Below are positions 21,859-34,392 of a stretch of DNA of 64,000 bases, piece by piece (position 1 is the first letter of the stretch; each line of letters opens with the position of its first letter). The stretch lies in assembly GCA_000310025.1 (NCBI GenBank), contig FN649751.1:1013080-1077079 (forward strand), given 5' to 3'. The stretch comes from Ectocarpus siliculosus. Its lineage: Eukaryota; Sar; Phaeophyceae; Ectocarpales; Ectocarpaceae. The notes under the pieces are model-generated. The model was given only the letters and a program-made list of their open reading frames with translations, made no database searches and had not been told where the DNA came from. The position numbers and the translations under genes are program-made.

Positions 21859-24800
21859 CGATACCCGTTACTCCCTTCGCGAGCTCGAGCGTTGGGCCGA
21901 TCAAGGGCACAGGAAGCCGCTGGATGACTTATTCAGGTGCGGGCGAGCGTAGCAACCGTGATATCCTCCTTTTGTCTCGTAGGCTTCAGTTCCGTACCCA
22001 CGTGTAGATTTTCGAGTTCGCCACCATCTGGTGAACCTCTACGCCAGACACCTAATGAGAAAATCGTTCTTACAACAATGAGCAAGACCTCATTGAGTAA
22101 TGTTGCTAATCAGTATCATTGATACCAGCCAACGTCTGTTCGAGCTCTAACGCAATACAGTAGTGGGCCCTCTATAGTGCCGGTTGAATAGTGCCGGTGC
22201 CCGGTATAGTGCCGGTTAAATTTCTGGACACAGACAGCGCCCTCAATAGTGCCAGACCGGCACTATTGAGGGATGGCCCGTTATAGTGCCGGTTGGGCGC
22301 AGCTGTGCCCCCCAATAGTGCCGGTTCACTACCTGCTGTAGACACACACACACACTACCGGTCGCCCCGGTGGTCTAGTTGGTAGTATCCACGTTAACCT
22401 TCTAAGTTTCAGGTCATGGGTCCGAGCCCCGGCGATTTTTTTTTTTTTCTTACTTTCGTTCCTGAAAGAATTGGAAGCAATTTCTCCTGAATTCGTTAGT
22501 AAATGATGCCTTGGTGCATCAACTTCACTGTTGACGAGGGTGGGAGTACTGAACCCTCTCGCGATAAAAACAATCATAGGCATGTACCGCAGAAGGGGGT
22601 CCAGCCCCCCCCTCCTGTGTGACCCCGGTTGGGTCGTCTAGCTAGTCGTAGTGGAGGATGTGGGCCAGTGGGGCAGACGACAGAAACAATAATGGGAGAA
22701 CAAAACAAACACACACATGTGTGGAGCTATGGCATGTGTATGTGTTGCTATTTTGTTTGAGTCATCTAGCTGCTGACACGATGACTGTTGGATCTTGGGA
22801 GTGTACGATTATCAAATTGGGAGATGCAGCATACCACGATATCCTGGTTTCGGCTGGGCTTGAATTAACCCTTTTGCTGTCCTCCGCTCTTTGCATCAGT
22901 GGCTTCCTAGGTTCGGGCGAGGGCATTTGTGTAGCTGAGATGTATGTCTACATGAAATATATATATGTAGAGAGAGTCGTATTAGCATTCGCATTTAGCG
23001 CATTGCGCATTTTTCGAATTTTGGCCCCCTTCCACAGGGACCTTGATTTGTACCCGCTGGCACTGACGTCTTTTCATTGGTCAGCCGGTTAGCGCGGTCG
23101 ATGCTAATAATAAAAACACACACACACCACGACACACCAGAGAGGACAGACGCCACACCGAAAAGAGTGTACACCAGCTGCTGCAGACCATAAGAGCTCT
23201 ACGCAGAGGCGCACCATGCCTTGTGCGGAAGGTGAACTGTGCCTTCAACAGGACAGAACGCCGCAAGACCCTCATGGCCACGTCTGCCAGGGAGGATGTG
23301 GCGGGCGGCTCCACCGCAATTGCGGCATGCAGACATGAGAGAATTTGTTGCTGCTACGGAGTAAGGTTGGGGTACAGCTGTTGTAGCAATGGTTGTTTGC
23401 TTTTCTTCCGGTGCGCTTCCTGTCGTGCTTTTCTTTGTTTTTGTTTCTTCTTGTCACATCCAAGAGTTGCTGCTACGTCGCGAGCGCGGGGAGAACAGCT
23501 GTGGTAGAGTATGTAATGGCCATTTATTTTCCGTGCGGTGCGCTTCCTGTCGTGCTTGTGTTCTTGGGGTTGTTTTGATTCTTTCTTGCGACATCCAAGG
23601 GGGTGCGCCAGGCAGACATGAAAGAGTTGCTGCTACGTTGCGAGGGCGGGGAGAACAGCTGTGGTAGAGTGTGTAATGGTCATTTATTTTTCGTGCGGTG
23701 CGCTCCCTGTCGTGGTTCTCTGTTGTCTTTTTTTATCTGGCAACATCGAAGGAGGGCAACGAGGACTTAAACGTCCAGTAATAATACACATATTCGATCC
23801 ACGATCCACATCGTACTCTGTTGGCCCCGCAAAGCTTGAGCGCTGCACCATGAAATCAACACCTACTCAGTAGTGCCGGTCCGGCACTTCTGAGGGATAT
23901 TCGAAGGCTCAATAGTGCCGTACCGGCACTACTGAGGCACTATTCTGAATACTGCCGGTGCCCGGTATAGTGCCGCTTTTTTCTCTGGACACTACCCGGC
24001 ACTATAGAGGGCCCACTACTGTATCAGTGCCTGTGAGTCGGGGAATGCGTGGCAGATACGAGAGTTTGGACCTGAGTACGCAAGCAGGACAAAAATGATC
24101 CCACCACCCCCGCAAAACCACCCTCCCCGTCCCTCCTGCCCTGCGACTAATTTAACACAAGAGCGTGGAGGGGAATCCAGGAGCTTCCCCCCGATGATCC
24201 CAACAGCTACTGGGCAATCGCCGGGTATCACGGGATACCTTTGGCTCCTTTTGACCCGGATCAGCCCCACCTGCCGCCACCGTTCGCCTGGTGGGGAGGG
24301 TTTTGTCATCACGGGAACGTACTCTTCCCGATGTGGCATCGTGCGTACGTGCACCATCTAGAAAATGCCCTACGTACTCAGGTGATGAGCTCGAAGAGAG
24401 GTAGCTCACCGCTACCACTACCTGCTCACCATGCGAGTGTGGGAGGAAGCATTGGTTTCGTCGGTTCATGCTGCGGGTGATCGAATCAGGGGCAACCGAA
24501 TCGCATGTTTCCCCCAAAGCTCGAATACCGCAGCCGTTTTGCTCGAATACCGCAGCCGTTTAGTAGACAACAGCTAACACATTCGGATGTCACACGCTCT
24601 CAGTCTTTCTTCACGATAGTTTTCGCGTGGAATACCTAGAAATACCGAGGTATCGCACGAAATGGCTGCCTCATGGCCAGTGCCAGTATTCTGAAACGTT
24701 TCCAGATGTTTCTGTGATGTGTCTCCCCTTTGTTGACTCGCTCCCTGTACTCTGGAGGTTCCGGACGTGACCATGGCCTACTGGGACAAAGGTTCAAAGG

Positions 24801-27800
24801 ATTCGCGCAATTATGGCATGCCGGCGAGCCTCACCGACGAGTTTATCAAACTGGATGGAGAGGTACTTTACTGTCGAAGTTCCCGGGGTCGCATTTTCTA
24901 TTGATAGTAGATATTCGACGCTACTGGAGCAGTTCCCCCCGTGGTACCCGGCCCCTTCGGAGTAGCCGAAGCCGTTTCTTTCCAGAGCAACAATTGTAAC
25001 CGTCCTCGCTGATCAAGGGTTGTTGTGCCTCAATCGCCGCGTTCAGTTGGGTCGGTCACCAATTTTGAAACGCATGACATGAAGTTGCGCTTATTCTATG
25101 ACCGAACAAAACTGATTTTATTTGTGCACCCTCTCGGTGTTGCTCAGGTGGTTCGGAACCCGCTGCAGCGCTTCACGTTTCCCGTGGATATCGAATCATC
25201 GGCACAGTTCCAGAGCCCGACGAAACCGTCAGTTGCTGACTTCTCCAAACGCGCGGTATGTTTTGTCTTTCCAATTGTAGAGGCATGGATCTTGTCGTGG
25301 CTGGTGATTTTCCTTCCTGGCCGTACAAACGCCGCACAAGTTGAATTGCTTTCGATGTCAGCCGTGCGTTGAAATTACACACAGGGATTCGTGTCGGACA
25401 CTGGGAGATTTGTCTCAAAACAAGGGCAACATGCGTTGTTCACGAAGGACTGATGTTCGTTCTTGGCGGTGACGGGGAAATCGCGGCAGGGCACGCACAC
25501 GGTGCGGTACCCGATGTCGACGTTCTACGCGAGTAAGGCTGAGAAGGTTGCTGCGGCCGGTAAAGCGCACAACGCTGCCATACGGAAGCGGTACCCTCGC
25601 TACGAAGATCAGCTGAGAGCTCTCAACCTCAACGTCAGGCTTGCCCTCGTCGGAGACGCTCAGGTATTCAGGGACTCCATCGAACAAGCACCGCGACCGA
25701 TTATTTATTTTGCCCTTGTGATTGCCGCTCGCGGTTTACAGCTTTTCTTGGCCATACCCCGCGTGAGCATCCCCTGTCCTGTACTCGAACTTTACGTGAC
25801 AGACATGTAGTGGTGAGGTTTTGGCAATGGCGCTCGTTAAAGCGTCTATGTTCGTCTTGGATACACGGGATAGATGGATGGCAGAATAACAAGGCAACCG
25901 TTACGTGCGGCAATTCGAGCAGGATGATTTGTCCGTGGACTGCGACGGAACGGCAGACGGGGAAACCTACGCGCGCTTGGGGCGCTGCCTTGAGGCCCCA
26001 AACTTCAACATCCTCTCGAACAACAACAGGTAGGGGCAGACACTGTGTTTGCACCGCGATATAGAGAAATAACTCAACTTTTTCCTCAAGGTGCCGTTCT
26101 ATTGTATTCCAATAATCATGCCCTTGGTTTTCGTACTCCGCCGTGAGAGCCTTGCCGTACCCCAGATGTTTTACACCGGCGTGTGATTCCTTTTTACTTT
26201 GATCGTGTTGCAGAAATACCGGCCATTGAACGCATTGTCCGCTGCCTCCGTTTTTTTCTCTGGCTTGCCGGTGGTGTCGTCCTTTGCAGCACGGGTAAGT
26301 GGTACACGTCTGTGGAACAACCTCATGACGAGATTCACCTCGCCATTGGTGGTCAAGACCACCAGCCGATCAAGACCGAGGTACCCGAGACGTACGACAA
26401 GAACGGCGATTTGTCGAAAAGCACGAAGGCGGTCGTGGCACAGGTAGCTACGGCTTGAGGTAGATTCCCCTTGCATCGCTGACAAAGCAACCAATTTCTG
26501 GGACGGCGGGCTAGTTGTCACTTGGGAGCGCTCCTGTCGCTGCCGACTGTGAATGACCCCCACGGTTGCCATTTGTTGTCACTTTCGCTCGGCGTACCGT
26601 TTACTCTTGTTGATCAATCTATGTAGACGAGTGCTTCCCCAAAAATATGGGCTGTTAACCCTTCGACAGAATTTGCCGGTGCGCTTCGTTTTCGGGATGA
26701 ACTGGTCGAATAGAAGCGTTAGCGGAGTTCAACCACGGCTTGGTCGGAATAAGCACGTGGCTTAACCCTCTTCCTCCTCTTGCCTCATCAAAATTCGCTG
26801 CCTGGGAACAACCACTTCGCCACACACAACGTACCTTTAAATCATGTCCCCGTTGGCTCTCGGTCTTCCCTTTCCTGTGGGTGCTGCTGGTGGTTAGATC
26901 ATGGGGAGCAACGGGGACATGGGGGAGAACGAGACGGCAGCTTTCGACCCTGTGTTCTTCTTCCACCACTGCAACATCGACCGTATGATCTGGTGAGCTT
27001 CTGCAACATTCAAGACCACCTCTTGTTGGACTTTCAGCCAACTGATCGACAATTGCATGTTCAAGCTCTTCGTCACGCACGCAAACAATGTTCAAAGGGG
27101 GGCAGGGTTACGTCTGTTCCGTTGCACTGCGGCAGCCTGTGTCTGTTCGAACAAATAGCATCCAATTCAGATTCACGTACAAGTATTTAGCGGTGGACCT
27201 TGGATCTGTCAAAAACGTTTGTTCAACGAGCTGACAACGGCCTTTCTTTATGATAGAGGCGGGCGCAACAATGAGATCGCAACACTCGGCGCCACATTTC
27301 CGAGCTTTGCTGTTTGAAAGTGTGTTGACTGTAGCCTCCCATTTAGTGTAGCCACAGGCACGACCCGCTTGTGATGCATCAAGGAAACGCGAACATGGCG
27401 TGTGTGCGGCGTTACTAATTGAGTTTCATTTCAACGAGAGTCGCTTGCTTTCTGTATTCGAGATTCAACAAGTGGGATGATTACCGCCCAACACAACACG
27501 GTTGGATTTTGTGCGTGGAGGTACGGGCGCATGGGCACGGACCGTGCTTTCGAGTAGACTCAATTTTGGCCTCTATTTTGTGATACTGGTCCGCATCACG
27601 GGTTTTCTTTTCTTCCCAATCGAAATGAGTGTGCTTGAAAAATCCGGAGTTACCATCGACTTGGATGAGCATTTGTACTTCAGCTTTCCCGGCAAGGCAC
27701 AACCTTTTGTTTTGCGCACGACTGTGGCGGATGAGAGACGTTCATCCGTAGTTTTTGGTCTATTCCCCCTGCTGCGCTGTGCGTTGTGTCCAAAGGATCT

Positions 27801-29841
27801 GGCAGAAGAAGTGGGGTAAGACTGCCGAGGGCTCCATCGAGATCGATCCCTCTGACATGGAGGGGACCTACGGACAGTCCCCGTCGGGGCAGGGGGGCAC
27901 GCGGACGATCCCTGGAACCACCAAGCTAACGATGGATACCCCTCTGTACGTGTTTGGAAAGAATCGCACCCTTGGTGTTACTGTACCGAAACAGTACTTT
28001 GTGGTCCCGTCGGACCATATGGCCCGTTCGATTTTGTTTTTCGTCTGCCTCGCTTCAACTTCGCCAACCGTGGTCCTGACCATATCAGGAACGGCACTTT
28101 ATTTTCGCCTTTCTTTTCAGCCATCAAGAAGCTGGTCGATGTATAGGGACAGTGCCGAGGGAATCGAAGCATGAGTAAAGTTAAGGCTTCAGCCGCACGT
28201 CGCTGATGTGACGCCGCTACATGACCACCCCCTTCTGCAGGCACCCGTTCAAGTTGCCATCAGGGGAGTATGTCACATCCCGTGACGTTGTCGACCTGCG
28301 GTCCCAGCTCGGGAGAGGCTACAGCTTGGGATCGTTTGACAAGGTTCGACAGGTTGCTTGTCGAAAAGAAATGGACTTACTCTATTGCACCGACACCACT
28401 GTCTACGATCCGTTGTGCGTGCGTCAGCCTGTGATCCCCCTAGCCAAGGAATCTCTGAAGAAAAAAAGGCGTGTAGTATTTGTCCAAATGTATGGCACCA
28501 AGGAATCCTCGTAAAAAAGGGTTAGTGCAATCGATTTCCACCAGACGCACACTTCACTCGCGACTTTTCCTTCCTTACGGGTCCCAGGTGGAGTGGCCGA
28601 GCGAAGTGATCGAAAAGCCGGGGCCTGAGGTCATCTTGAGCGTGATGAACATCAACAAAGCCAGCTTCCTGGGCTCCTTCAGAGTGATCGTGTCTCATGA
28701 GGTATGCATACAAACCTCCCGTCATTGTCCACTCAGTCAATCTGTGGGCAAATCCTTCGCCGCGTGCTGGCGACTTTGTGTCTAGGATCGATGCTAGTCG
28801 ATGTTTCGTCCTCCGATATGTCTCGCGAGCGCCGCTCCGTTGTAATCTTACCAGCTCGTCCGTTGTAGTACTACGGGCGCAGTGGTTTAGGGCGGCAGGA
28901 CCTTCCAGATGGACACTGCCTCACAGATGGTATCTTGCGTTTCCCGATCCTCCACCGCTGTGCTTGACAGCCGTTTCTCACCTCCCCTGGGGAGAATGCA
29001 GCCATTTGACTTGCTCCCTTCCCGATTGTATAGAAACTGGATGTTGAACGAAATACATGGTACTGCCCACATCCCTTTGTCTGTCTTCTGCCTTTCGCTG
29101 TCTTCTGCGCGCCTCGTACAGGACCCTGCCAGCGGGACGGTCACTCCGGTTGCTAGCGTCAGCGTGCTGAGCCGCTGGAACCTCAAGAGGTACAGTCAGT
29201 CCCCAGAAATGTACGGTGTCGGCCAAGCTGTATGCGCGATGCTTTCTATGTGCGGATTCTAGCCTCGAGGTATTAGCAGGCATTTCTTCCCACAATCGCC
29301 AACCTGTCTCGCTACACTTGCACTTGCAACAGTCTTCTTCTGTTTTATAGGTTGTCGCTTCGGAGGCCAACAGATCTTGTGTAACCCAGGCACGGAAAAT
29401 TTCACGAAGCGGAAGGAAATGACTTCTAACGGGTCGTGTGCTGTGTCTGTCATTCCACGACAATCGATCGTGCTTCTCCCGCTCTCGCGAGCGAAGGTGC
29501 AAGAACTGCCAGATTCATCTTTCGAGGGACGTTCACGTCGACATCACCAGCGTCAAACGCCGGTTTTCCCTGCAGGAGGACATCACCAAGCACATCTACA
29601 CCGTGGACTTCGTAGATCGCAGTTCATCCGATGTGAGACCGAGCGAGCGTTGTATAGGTCGAATCCATACTGTGTTCGGTACGATTTTCAACTGTAGTGG
29701 GAAGCGAAGCGACTCTCAACTTTGTCGTGAGTACCCGTGGTGTTGAACCTGTGCTTCAGTGCAGATTGCTGTGAGTATCCATGAGTTCGGCGGTTCTACT
29801 GGAGGCAACCGTAGACCAATCAAGATAACTTCCGTGTTCAG
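21859..29841 (+). CDS. Tyrosinase / polyphenol oxidase (both ends unresolved)
   Basis: Fourteen exons join in matching phase: 21859-21936, 24162-24381, 24758-24862, 25148-25255, 25490-25663, 25923-26029, 26290-26443, 26898-26992, 27796-27945, 28241-28343, 28588-28701, 29122-29189, 29497-29632 and 29765-29841. The CuA site is in exon 2: His in WAIAGYHGIP, then FCHHGNVLFPMWHRAY. The CuB site is His and His in VEQPHDEIHLAIGG, then AFDPVFFFHHCNIDRMIW. All six copper ligands are present. Other family marks are VPDVTMAYWD, NGDMGEN and SGEYVTSRDVVD, with a C-terminal beta domain containing RCKNCQIHL. Tyrosinases use a type-3 dicopper centre to oxidise phenols to quinones. The start codon and signal peptide lie upstream of 21859 and were not found. 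The last exon ends mid-codon, so at least one more follows. A frame at about 30741-30839 with a TAG is a weak candidate for the end. Confidence 0.9.
22366..22455 (+). ncRNA. tRNA-derived (SINE-like) sequence with box A and box B
   Basis: TGGTCTAGTTGG fits the pol III box A consensus and GGTCCGAGCCC fits box B with one mismatch, about 50 bp apart. A run of 13 T residues follows, as in a pol III terminator. The acceptor stem does not close and the anticodon region is too long, so this is a tRNA relic or SINE head and not a working tRNA gene. Confidence 0.45.
23083..23115 (+). ncRNA. 5' fragment resembling tRNA-Ile(AAU)
   Basis: CAGCCGGTTAG followed by GCG, TCG and TGCTAATAA closely follows the D-arm and anticodon arm of eukaryotic tRNA-Ile with AAU anticodon. 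The match stops in an A-rich stretch, with no T-arm. It is a truncated tRNA-derived piece inside the transposon. Confidence 0.35.
23216..23338 (+). CDS. Small Cys/His-rich ORF inside the transposon
   Basis: ATG to TGA, 40 residues. Spaced Cys and His residues (MPCAEGELCL, then HGHVCQGGCGGRLHRNCG) look like a zinc-ribbon or zinc-knuckle fragment. Downstream repeat units carry further Cys codons in other frames, so this may be the degraded start of a longer zinc-finger protein. No larger product can be assembled. Confidence 0.3.
   Translation: MPCAEGELCLQQDRTPQDPHGHVCQGGCGGRLHRNCGMQT
23345..23765 (+). repeat. Three-unit tandem repeat
   Basis: Three diverged units of about 115-165 bp. Each has GTTGCTGCTACG near its start, later GGGGAGAACAGCTGTGGTAG (degenerate in unit one), then GTGCGGTGCGCT.CCTGTCGTG and CAACATC or CACATCCAAG at the end. 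The repeat is internal to the transposon. Confidence 0.65.
24518..24561 (+). repeat. 21-bp direct duplication
   Basis: The unit GCTCGAATACCGCAGCCGTTT occurs twice back to back inside a tyrosinase intron. Confidence 0.85.
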
Positions 29842-32800
29842 GTACATCTTGTGTTTCTGGTGTGTCATGAACAGCCTCAAAGGCAGCTAGATGACAAGAG
29901 CCTTTGATTACAGAAGGATGACCACGCTTTTGCGTAGAGGCTTTTCGCGAACATGTGGCGTCCTTGTTAGCTTTCCTCCCCTCCTGTGAACCCCAGCATT
30001 TTCCGTGTTGGAAGTGCATGCTATCACAATTCGTCGACGCTCTCCTTCCTGTTTCATCTCTTCCTTTCCACTGACAATTACTCAAAGCGTGTCAAGGTTT
30101 ACAAGACGGAAGGAAACAATGTTGACATCGGTTTATACCAGGGTTTCGCAAGGGCCAACGAGTACATTTCCATACTATTTACCGCCAGAGATGGCTACAA
30201 ATGTGTGTGCAACTCTCGCCGCAATGGACTGGGATGTGAAGTCCTTAATGTAGAAAGCACGCGCGATCCTCGGACACCATTAAAATGTCGACACACGGTT
30301 TATCTTCGTCACAAGGTGACGTTCGATTCCAAAGGAAGCAGCTATTGGAAATCGGTTCAGGCCCATGCTATAACCATAGATTCGTTTCTATCTCAACATC
30401 ACCGAGACCAGCCCGTAGGTGGCAAACCCAGGTCGTGGAGGTTGGAGGCTTGTTGGTTTGCTGAGAAAATGCTCTCTTCCGTACATACTGCGGCAACCTC
30501 CATAGCTCCTCACCTGGCAAGCAGGCGCTAGCACATGTTCCTTCAAGGCGTGCTGTCCGCGGAAGCCAAGCTGGTGCCATCGACGAGGAACGCGCAACAC
30601 GTCATACCTCCTAGTATCTCTGGTTTGCTTCTTACGCCCTGTCGGCCCTGCCGCTTGGCGCATTCCAACTGGCTGACCCTTCCCTTGTCTGCCCGCGCGT
30701 TCGTTCCCGTCTGCCCCGGCGAATTTTCCAGAAGCGGCGAGTGGTTGCAAGCGGGCGGTACGTAGACGGAGAGTGGAAGCTTCTCGTCGGTCGAGAGAAG
30801 GTAGAGTCCGTTCGGATCGAAATAGACGAAAGGGACTAGAGAGCATGCAGAGTTTCGCGCACTTACTAAAGACGGCGGGCATACGTCCAGCAACCCATAA
30901 TAGCAGGGCCACGTGAATTGATCCAGAAGCGCGGCGCGAAGTGTGGTGATTGGACTCGCTAGAATCTGCTGGTATGAGCGATGCTTTTAGAACGGATTTG
31001 AAGCGGGGACCATTTGCAGATGGAAGTATGGATTCGACTTTTCTGCGAGAGGAATTTTGCGGGACGTTGCTCCTTTGTCGCGTTTTTTAAGCTTTGTCCG
31101 GGGGTGTACTTTGTTACAATGCGGTCAGTACACAAAACGTACTGTCCGTTTGCTTGTATTTTGGGACCCGGGCTTCCTTCAACGCATACCAGCATTTTTG
31201 CTACGAATATTTGGTTCGTACATTTGCATATTTATTTGATTTGTATTTATACGTGCTGTGTTTTGGGATTTACCTCTCTTCACAGATCCGGTCATTGAGC
31301 CGAGCATATTTTTTGTCAAGACACACTAAAGGAGGGTAGTGAGCTGGTGCGGGAAGCAAGAAGCTGCATGCGAAGTCATCGCCGCACGCTTTGTGGTAGC
31401 ACCCTAGACGGTCTCACTTCTCAGTTCCTGATGTGGGGTGATGAGTTGAGCGTATATTGAATGAGACTTACCACTGTTTTTTTGCTGTCCTTTAGCATGG
31501 CGCCTTACCTTACCTCAGCATGTTTCGAGTGAGGTAAACCATTGTTTTCTGGTGCGTGAGGTAGAAAGGCGTTAAATAGTAAGCCGTGGGCTTTGCATTT
31601 GTTTTCTTGCGCGGGTTAGCTTTTTGAATGGCAGTCATGACTAAACCATACACACTACCACAAACTATTGGCGTGTTGCTATCAGTGGTGGGTTTGACCC
31701 TCTCTCTTGTACGTGAGGAGGTGGCGCGCCTGCGGGTCATGCGCCGCGTTGTTTCTGTTGTGTCCTTGTGATCAATCGGGACGGTGGGGGGGGGGAGTTG
31801 CTGCTTTTCACTGGCGCTTGTGGAGCCCTTCTCGTTTGTCAAACAAGGTGCCAAAGAAAAGCAGGGGGGTGGAACATGGTTTTGCGCTTGTGCGCTCGTG
31901 CTTTGGCTTCAGAGCGAGTGCGAAAACGTCTGGGGGTGTTGTTGGAGTTGGTGTTATCACGAGGTGCTAAAGTGTATCTATATGTGGAGATAGATAGGGC
32001 ATGGTCCAGGCGAACCGGCCTATGTCCCGGAAAGATAGGGGCTGCAGAAGTTGGAGGGACAGACGGGTAGGCAAAAGCGGGAGCACAAGGCTAAAGACCA
32101 ACATCCCATGCGCGTATGCCCCGTCATCGGCGCCGTTCGAACGCGTCTTTTTCCTTCGATGGTAGGCGATTGCGAACTCTTCTATACGAAGGCGTTCGAA
32201 AAGGTGCACTCTTAGGAAAGTTTTGGTAGACAGCCGTTCAGCTTCGCTCGCAAGGTGCGCATGCGACCTCAAGGGCGTAATTCAGCACCTGTGATCCGTT
32301 TGCCTTTCTTGTGGGATGTTTTCTGTGAGTTTCGTGATTGATGTGGTGGCGTGGCCGATACTACGACTTGCATAGATGGGGGTGGCTTGCTTTCGTGCTC
32401 TGGTTAGAAATTTTGTATCTGCAAGACGCGCCCAGAGTCAGGCGGCTCTATTTCCTAACTCCATGGATGGATTTGATCCAATCTACTGTAGGGGAAGGTT
32501 TGTACGGGTGCGTGTCGTGTTATTTTTATCCAAACCGGTAGCGATGAAAGTTCCACGGATGGACTTTTCTAAACCCGGGAAGGTTGTACTATCTTGCCGA
32601 ATGCAGTTCCTGGCGATAATCCTGGGAGCTGGGTCTGTAAGCGTGCAGCTTACGCTTCCCTCCCGGCACGGGATTCCTGTCATTGCCCCTCCATGTGAAT
32701 GGTTGGGATATTTACCAACAAGAAGGCTCTCATCGACCCCACTTGAAGCATTTTCCTATCGTTCGCTCTTCTCAGCAGTTTTTCCAAACACAAGGCAGAT

Positions 32801-33444
32801 GTTTCGTTTGGTCCGTCTCCGTGTGTTGTCTCGGACGTATCGTGCACCCACTCCACTGTGTCATACCCCTAGGGATTAGCGTGCTATTCTTACTGACGAG
32901 CCTTGTCTTAACGAGCGGCATGCCTAGGGCAGCCACGCCCCTCTCTCCAAGATACGGGTCTTCTTCTTGCGGTCTGTCACACACGGAAGCATAGGGACCT
33001 CCTTCCCGGGTATGCATAAAGAGTGGTGTCTTCTGTTTCTCGTCTTGCTGCAATTATTGCGGTTGCGGTTGGTAAGACAAGCCGTTTCCTGACCTCTCAT
33101 CAATTCGCCGAACAAGACCATCCTATGCCTAATGCCCAGTTATTGATACCACGTGGACCATCCGCAAATCGACGCTCTCAAACTGCAGTTGTTGTTGGTG
33201 CCTTGACATTGAAAATCTTTCCGAGCATGCTCAGTACCTTAAACATCCGTACCGATCTAACTGACGCGGACGCCTTCCGCGGTCACGGGCCAACTACCCA
33301 AAAGCAGTGCACTCTTCTGAATATATATTATATTGTACATGGACTAGTAATCATCAAGCGGGTACCAGATCACAATAAAATACTAGCAGAAAAACGAACC
33401 CGGAAACATAGTAAGACATATAGGAAGGTCCTATCCAGAGCAAG

Positions 33445-33475
<31 letters not shown>

Positions 33476-34392
33476 TATCGCTCCCACTCGGCCCGCGATG
33501 CCAAGCAATACCATCAAAGGCCAAAGATTACGAGTCAAGACCATACCAGAATATGAAGAGTCGCTGCCTTTATCCATACGCCAGAGTGTATTCGCCACGA
33601 GCGCTACACCAGCCAAGCCTTTCCCAACACGTACACACAAAAACGTGGTGGTTCTAAGATCACACCTGCCATGCATGCCCTACTTCCACTCGGACAACCG
33701 AAAAAGCTGCATGTCCTCCATCCCCTATGTGCCGATCTACAGTACTACATGCTAGGATCTCGCCGGCCAGGCTCATCCCGGCGGGTCAGAACAGAGTAAA
33801 CCGATAGTCCAAGGGTCTACGTAAAAAGGTCCCGCACACCTACCATAACTATAGTCTATTAGGTACCCCCCAGGGCCGAAAAGATCATCGGTTTTTCACC
33901 TATTATTGGGCTTCGAGCACATTTCACGCAGCAAGCCGCTTATGGAGGGACACATCGTGCGCTACGAGGGACGACGGTTCACACATACCTTGAGTGGGTT
34001 AGGTACTCTCTCGATGTTCTACACACCCGTTTCAGGTAATCATGGCTTAGGGGATAGGGTTCCAGGATAATAACAGCGTTTTCCCCGCGCGGGTCTTACG
34101 TTTTTTATAGGAAATATAATTAGAATACCATTCCCTCCCCCCCCCCGAAAACATCCCAAAGGAGAAAATGGGTACTCGGTACAAAGCTGTGCAAGAGAGG
34201 TTTTTCGTGCAACCGTGGATAGTTTAGTCTAAAACGCACACAATGACCCATACTAACGTATCGCATCGGGGGCATAATCGGGAGGGGCTTAGCGATACTA
34301 ATGCTCGATACAGATTTTACTCGCACAATCTCTCCTGCTCGTCCCTGAGCAAGACAACAAAGACAATTCCTCAGCGCAGCACAGTGCATCCA
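29842..34392. other. Stretch between the tyrosinase exons and the receptor gene
   Basis: The tyrosinase 3' end must lie in the left part. A 181-residue frame at 29986-30531 and a short frame ending with TAG near 30839 (GRYVDGEWKLLVGREK) are candidates I could not connect by phase. The rest shows no family motif. An (AG)n array lies at 33445-33471. The sequence from about 33.0 to 34.3 kb is free of convincing coding signal. Confidence 0.4.
33445..33471 (+). repeat. (AG)n microsatellite
   Basis: A pure AG run of about 27 bp, seen directly. Confidence 0.9.

Larger units (their letters stand above)
22158..24021. mobile_element. TA-flanked DNA transposon, pogo/Tc1-mariner-like, non-autonomous
   Basis: The termini are inverted: CAGTAGTGGGCCCTCTATAG at the left and its complement at the right, each flanked by TA (22156-22157 and 24022-24023). 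Sub-terminal blocks repeat ATAGTGCCGGT in both orientations (22170-22330 and 23870-24005). A TA target duplication and CAGT ends are known for Tc1/mariner and pogo elements. No transposase frame was found in the 1.86 kb interior, so the copy is probably mobilised in trans or dead. It lies wholly inside the first visible intron of the tyrosinase gene. Confidence 0.75.

Noticed and set aside
22658-23092. 144-residue + strand frame inside the transposon
   Set aside because: No transposase motif; composition is that of non-coding sequence with an AT-rich microsatellite-like end.
29986-30531. 181-residue + strand frame as the tyrosinase end
   Set aside because: Phase could match through an AG|C junction, but composition and lack of family motifs do not support the whole frame as an exon; left open.
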